Shown here piece after piece: positions 5,436 through 7,540 of a stretch of DNA of 7,540 nucleotides. The notes beneath the pieces were generated by a model. That model saw only the letters and a list, made by a program, of their open reading frames with translations. It was not told where the DNA came from and searched no databases. The stretch is from SIG710 sp045595425 (GTDB taxonomy: Bacteria; Bacillota; Clostridia; Oscillospirales; CAG-272). A program made the translations under genes and the position numbers. The stretch's first letter is position 1, and every line of letters begins with the position of its first letter. The DNA lies in assembly GCA_045595425.1 (NCBI GenBank), contig JAZOAL010000055.1, forward strand, positions 1 through 7,540, in the 5' to 3' direction.

Positions 5436-7238
5436 ATGACAGAAATAAGGGCTGATATTCCGACTGAATATAAATGGGATCTGACCTCGATATATGCGGA
5501 CATGGCAGCGTTCAATGCCGATTTTGAGAGGGCTAAGGAGTTGGTGGAGGCTTTCCCGAAGCATGCCGAGACAATGAATGAGAGCGCCCAGGGACTCTAC
5601 AATATGCTGTGTGACAAAACGGAGCTTGAGAGGATCATTGACAAGCTGTATATCTATGCTCATCTGAATGCAGACCTTGATCTTTCGAATAACTATTATC
5701 AGGCACTTATGGGAAGGATGCAAAATCTTGCCTGTGAGGCAGGCTCGGCGGCATTTTTTGTTTCACCCTCCCTTCTTCGAATAGATGCAGAGACCACAGA
5801 AAAATGGTTTAAGGAGTTCCCTTTGCTCCAGGAATACCGCAGAACTATTGAGGTTGAGCAGAGATACCGTCCGCACACTCTTTCCGATGAGAACGAAAAG
5901 CTCCTTGCAGATCTTCAGATGAGTCTCGGATCTCATTCTAATATTCGTACGATATTTGCAAATGCCGATCTTACCTTTGGCAAGATCAGAGACGAGCAGA
6001 AAAAGCCCGTGGAGCTGACCGAATCCACATATGTTCTGCGCCTTATGAGTGAGGATAGAAATGTTCGACGCGGAGCGTTCAGAAAGCTGTATAAAACCTA
6101 TGATAAATATGGAAATACTCTTTCAAGTCTTATAAATGCTTATGTTCGCGAACGCGCGACTCTTTCAAAGATCCGCAATTTTGATGACAGCCTGACCGCG
6201 TCGGTATTTAACGATGAGGTCACTCCCGATATTTACAACAACCTTATAAATTCCGTTTCGAGAGGACTTGCACCTCTGTTTGATTATTATGATCTGAAAA
6301 AAGAGGTTCTGGGGCTGTCAAAGCTCCATATGTATGATGTTTACACTCCCCTTATTTCCTCCTGCACAAAGGAATATACTTTTGATCAGGCGATCGATGA
6401 GGTTCTTGATACTGTAAAGGTTTTTGGAGATGAGTATCACGATACCCTTGAAAAGGGTATCAAAGAGGATCATTGGGTGGATGTTTATCCGAGCAAGGGC
6501 AAGCGCGGAGGTGCTTACAGCTCCGGCTGCTATGATACCGCGCCTTTTATGCTGCTCAACTATACAGGAAAGCTTGATGACGTTTCAACCTTTGCCCATG
6601 AAGCCGGACATTCGATGCACTCTTATTTTTCCGCAAAGGAAAATACTCCCCAAGAGTCGTCTTATACGATTTTTGTGGCGGAAGTCGCATCGACGGTAAA
6701 TGAACTGCTCTTCGCGCATAAAAAACTCCGCGAATCGGGCAGTGATGAGGAAAAGCTGTCTATACTCAACCAGATAATGGAGACATATAAGGGAACACTT
6801 TACCGTCAGACCATGTTTGCGGAATTTGAGAAGACAATGCACGAGCTTTGTGAAGCAGGAGAGACTCTTACCAAAGAATTGCTTTGCGAAAAATACTATG
6901 CACTTATAGAAAAATATTTCGGCGGGCATGTTGTCCCCGATAAAGAGATCGCTCTTGAGTGGATGCGGATACCGCATTTCTATAATTGGTTTTATGTTTA
7001 TAAATATGCCACCTGTATCTCTGCGGCATCATCAATCGTTCGCCGCATTGAAACAGAGGGAGATGCTTATATCGGTAAATATCTTGAATTTCTCGGTTGC
7101 GGCGGACGCATAAGCCCCCTTGAAAGTCTGAAGATTGCGGGAATCGATCTGACAAAGCCCGAAGTTATCGAGGATGCCATTAACGATTTCGCCGGAACCG
7201 TTAATGCCTTCAGAGAGCTCTATTCAAAGCAGAAATAA
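5436..7238 (+). CDS. pepF: Oligoendopeptidase F (M3 family zinc metallopeptidase)
   Basis: PepF is a cytoplasmic zinc peptidase that cleaves short oligopeptides, roughly 7-17 residues in characterised lactococcal enzymes, in peptide use and turnover. The product is 600 residues, the usual length. The zinc site is HEAGH at 388-392, where H388 and H392 bind metal and E389 is catalytic, with the third ligand E416 in FVAEVAST. The C-terminal IPHFYNWFYVYKYAT segment carries the conserved His/Tyr residues used in substrate binding by M3 enzymes. The N-terminal DLTSIY and helical region also fit the family. I place the start at ATG 5436: AAGGTGG (5421-5427) is 8 nt upstream. An in-frame GTG at 5424 would add four residues, but it lies inside that ribosome binding site, so it is unlikely. 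No signal peptide is present. The gene is monocistronic, with its own consensus promoter and a terminator 35 bp downstream. Confidence 0.97.
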   Translation: MTEIRADIPTEYKWDLTSIYADMAAFNADFERAKELVEAFPKHAETMNESAQGLYNMLCDKTELERIIDKLYIYAHLNADLDLSNNYYQALMGRMQNLACEAGSAAFFVSPSLLRIDAETTEKWFKEFPLLQEYRRTIEVEQRYRPHTLSDENEKLLADLQMSLGSHSNIRTIFANADLTFGKIRDEQKKPVELTESTYVLRLMSEDRNVRRGAFRKLYKTYDKYGNTLSSLINAYVRERATLSKIRNFDDSLTASVFNDEVTPDIYNNLINSVSRGLAPLFDYYDLKKEVLGLSKLHMYDVYTPLISSCTKEYTFDQAIDEVLDTVKVFGDEYHDTLEKGIKEDHWVDVYPSKGKRGGAYSSGCYDTAPFMLLNYTGKLDDVSTFAHEAGHSMHSYFSAKENTPQESSYTIFVAEVASTVNELLFAHKKLRESGSDEEKLSILNQIMETYKGTLYRQTMFAEFEKTMHELCEAGETLTKELLCEKYYALIEKYFGGHVVPDKEIALEWMRIPHFYNWFYVYKYATCISAASSIVRRIETEGDAYIGKYLEFLGCGGRISPLESLKIAGIDLTKPEVIEDAINDFAGTVNAFRELYSKQK

Positions 7239-7272
7239 AAAGGAATGAAAAAACATTTCATAAATTAAAAGA

Positions 7273-7312
7273 GGCTGTTGCATACTTAATTTGCAACAGC
7301 CCCTTACTTTTT
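7273..7312 (+). terminator. Intrinsic terminator of pepF
   Basis: A perfect 10-bp stem GGCTGTTGCA/TGCAACAGCC (7273-7282 with 7292-7301) with a 9-nt loop is followed by CCTTACTTTTT. It begins 34 bp after the pepF stop, the expected place for a rho-independent terminator. Confidence 0.82.
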
Positions 7313-7457
7313 GGCATAAACACCCTTTACCCTCCCGGGTGTCCAGCGCCATAGATAAGCGACGAGAGCGCGACGAGCTGCCCGCAGCAAATGTACCGCT
7401 AAACAATAATTTGTCGGTGAGTAGAAAGGTGAACTATGGCAGATGATGACAAGCGTT
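7313..7457 (+). other. Intergenic region with a seven-codon ORF at its end
   Basis: Nothing here resembles a normal gene. A 6-bp hairpin, ACACCC/GGGTGT, lies at 7320-7342, and an 8-bp direct repeat GCGACGAG occurs at 7359-7366 and 7370-7377. From 7425 the sequence reads like a gene start: AAAGGTG (7425-7431), 4 nt, then ATG at 7436. The frame MADDDKR stops at TAG (7457-7459), exactly where the hairpin element begins. It could be the cut-off start of an interrupted gene or simply chance. Confidence 0.3.
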
Positions 7458-7503
7458 AGCCTTCTCTATCAGAGAAGGTGGCGCGGAGCGACGGATGAGT
7501 AGA
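7458..7503. repeat. Hairpin element resembling a dispersed clostridial repeat
   Basis: CCTTCTCT (7460-7467) pairs with AGAGAAGG (7471-7478) and is followed by TGGCGCGGAGCGACGGATGA. From memory, many clostridial genomes carry copies of such a module: a purine/pyrimidine hairpin, GGTGGC, a short variable part, then GCGACGGA. Only one copy lies in this window, so repetition cannot be shown here. It has no transposase and no evident terminal repeats. Confidence 0.45.
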
Positions 7504-7540
7504 AGCCCCGTCTATGATTACGATATCTGAGCAATACCGA

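Noticed and set aside
6441..6461. 9-bp inverted repeat GATACCCTT/AAGGGTATC inside pepF
   Set aside because: It lies within well-conserved coding sequence with no T-run. It is most likely a coding coincidence.
7224..7406. 60-codon minus strand frame over the pepF terminator
   Set aside because: It uses a TTG start with no ribosome binding site and reads through the terminator hairpin.
7514..7540. ATG at 7514 opening a frame to the right edge (MITISEQYR)
   Set aside because: There are only nine codons in the window and no ribosome binding site upstream, so it cannot be supported without more sequence.

Overview
The window looks like chromosomal DNA from a low-to-mid GC Gram-positive anaerobe of the class Clostridia, probably a gut or rumen member of the Oscillospiraceae/Ruminococcaceae or Christensenellaceae type. 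The reasons are strong AGGAGG-type ribosome binding sites, sigma-A promoters, a membrane-anchored RNase Y, a clostridial-style oligoendopeptidase F, a GH26 glycan hydrolase, and GC-rich hairpin repeats in AT-rich intergenic DNA. This placement is inference from gene content and style only.

Layout. Positions 1-492 hold no convincing gene. Positions 41-303 are packed with five hairpins, the last followed by a T-tract on the + strand, so this may be the 3' part of a structured RNA or a cluster of dispersed palindromic repeats. A further perfect 12-bp hairpin (342-371) is placed to end rny. The minus strand then carries rny (RNase Y, 493-2058) with its own promoter, and a cytoplasmic GH26 beta-mannanase-like glycosidase (2414-3487) with its own promoter. 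A large hairpin at 2266-2313 separates them.

From about 3.5 kb the genes switch to the + strand. A divergent intergenic region holds two promoters of the same design, one serving GH26 leftward and one serving a CDF cation exporter (3748-4911). The exporter is followed after 15 bp by a two-repeat DUF1508/YegP-like protein (4927-5334), so the two probably form an operon. pepF (5436-7238) has a perfect consensus promoter of its own and a clear intrinsic terminator. The last 220 bp hold no sizeable gene: a seven-codon ORF with a good ribosome binding site runs directly into a hairpin element resembling repeats common in clostridial genomes.

The genes are mostly housekeeping: mRNA turnover (rny), metal export (probably manganese), peptide degradation (pepF) and glycan breakdown (GH26). 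No defence system, phage, CRISPR array or biosynthetic cluster is visible. The less ordinary signals are the hairpin cluster at the left edge, a 14-bp direct repeat bracketing the GH26 gene and its promoter, and the repeat-interrupted right edge.
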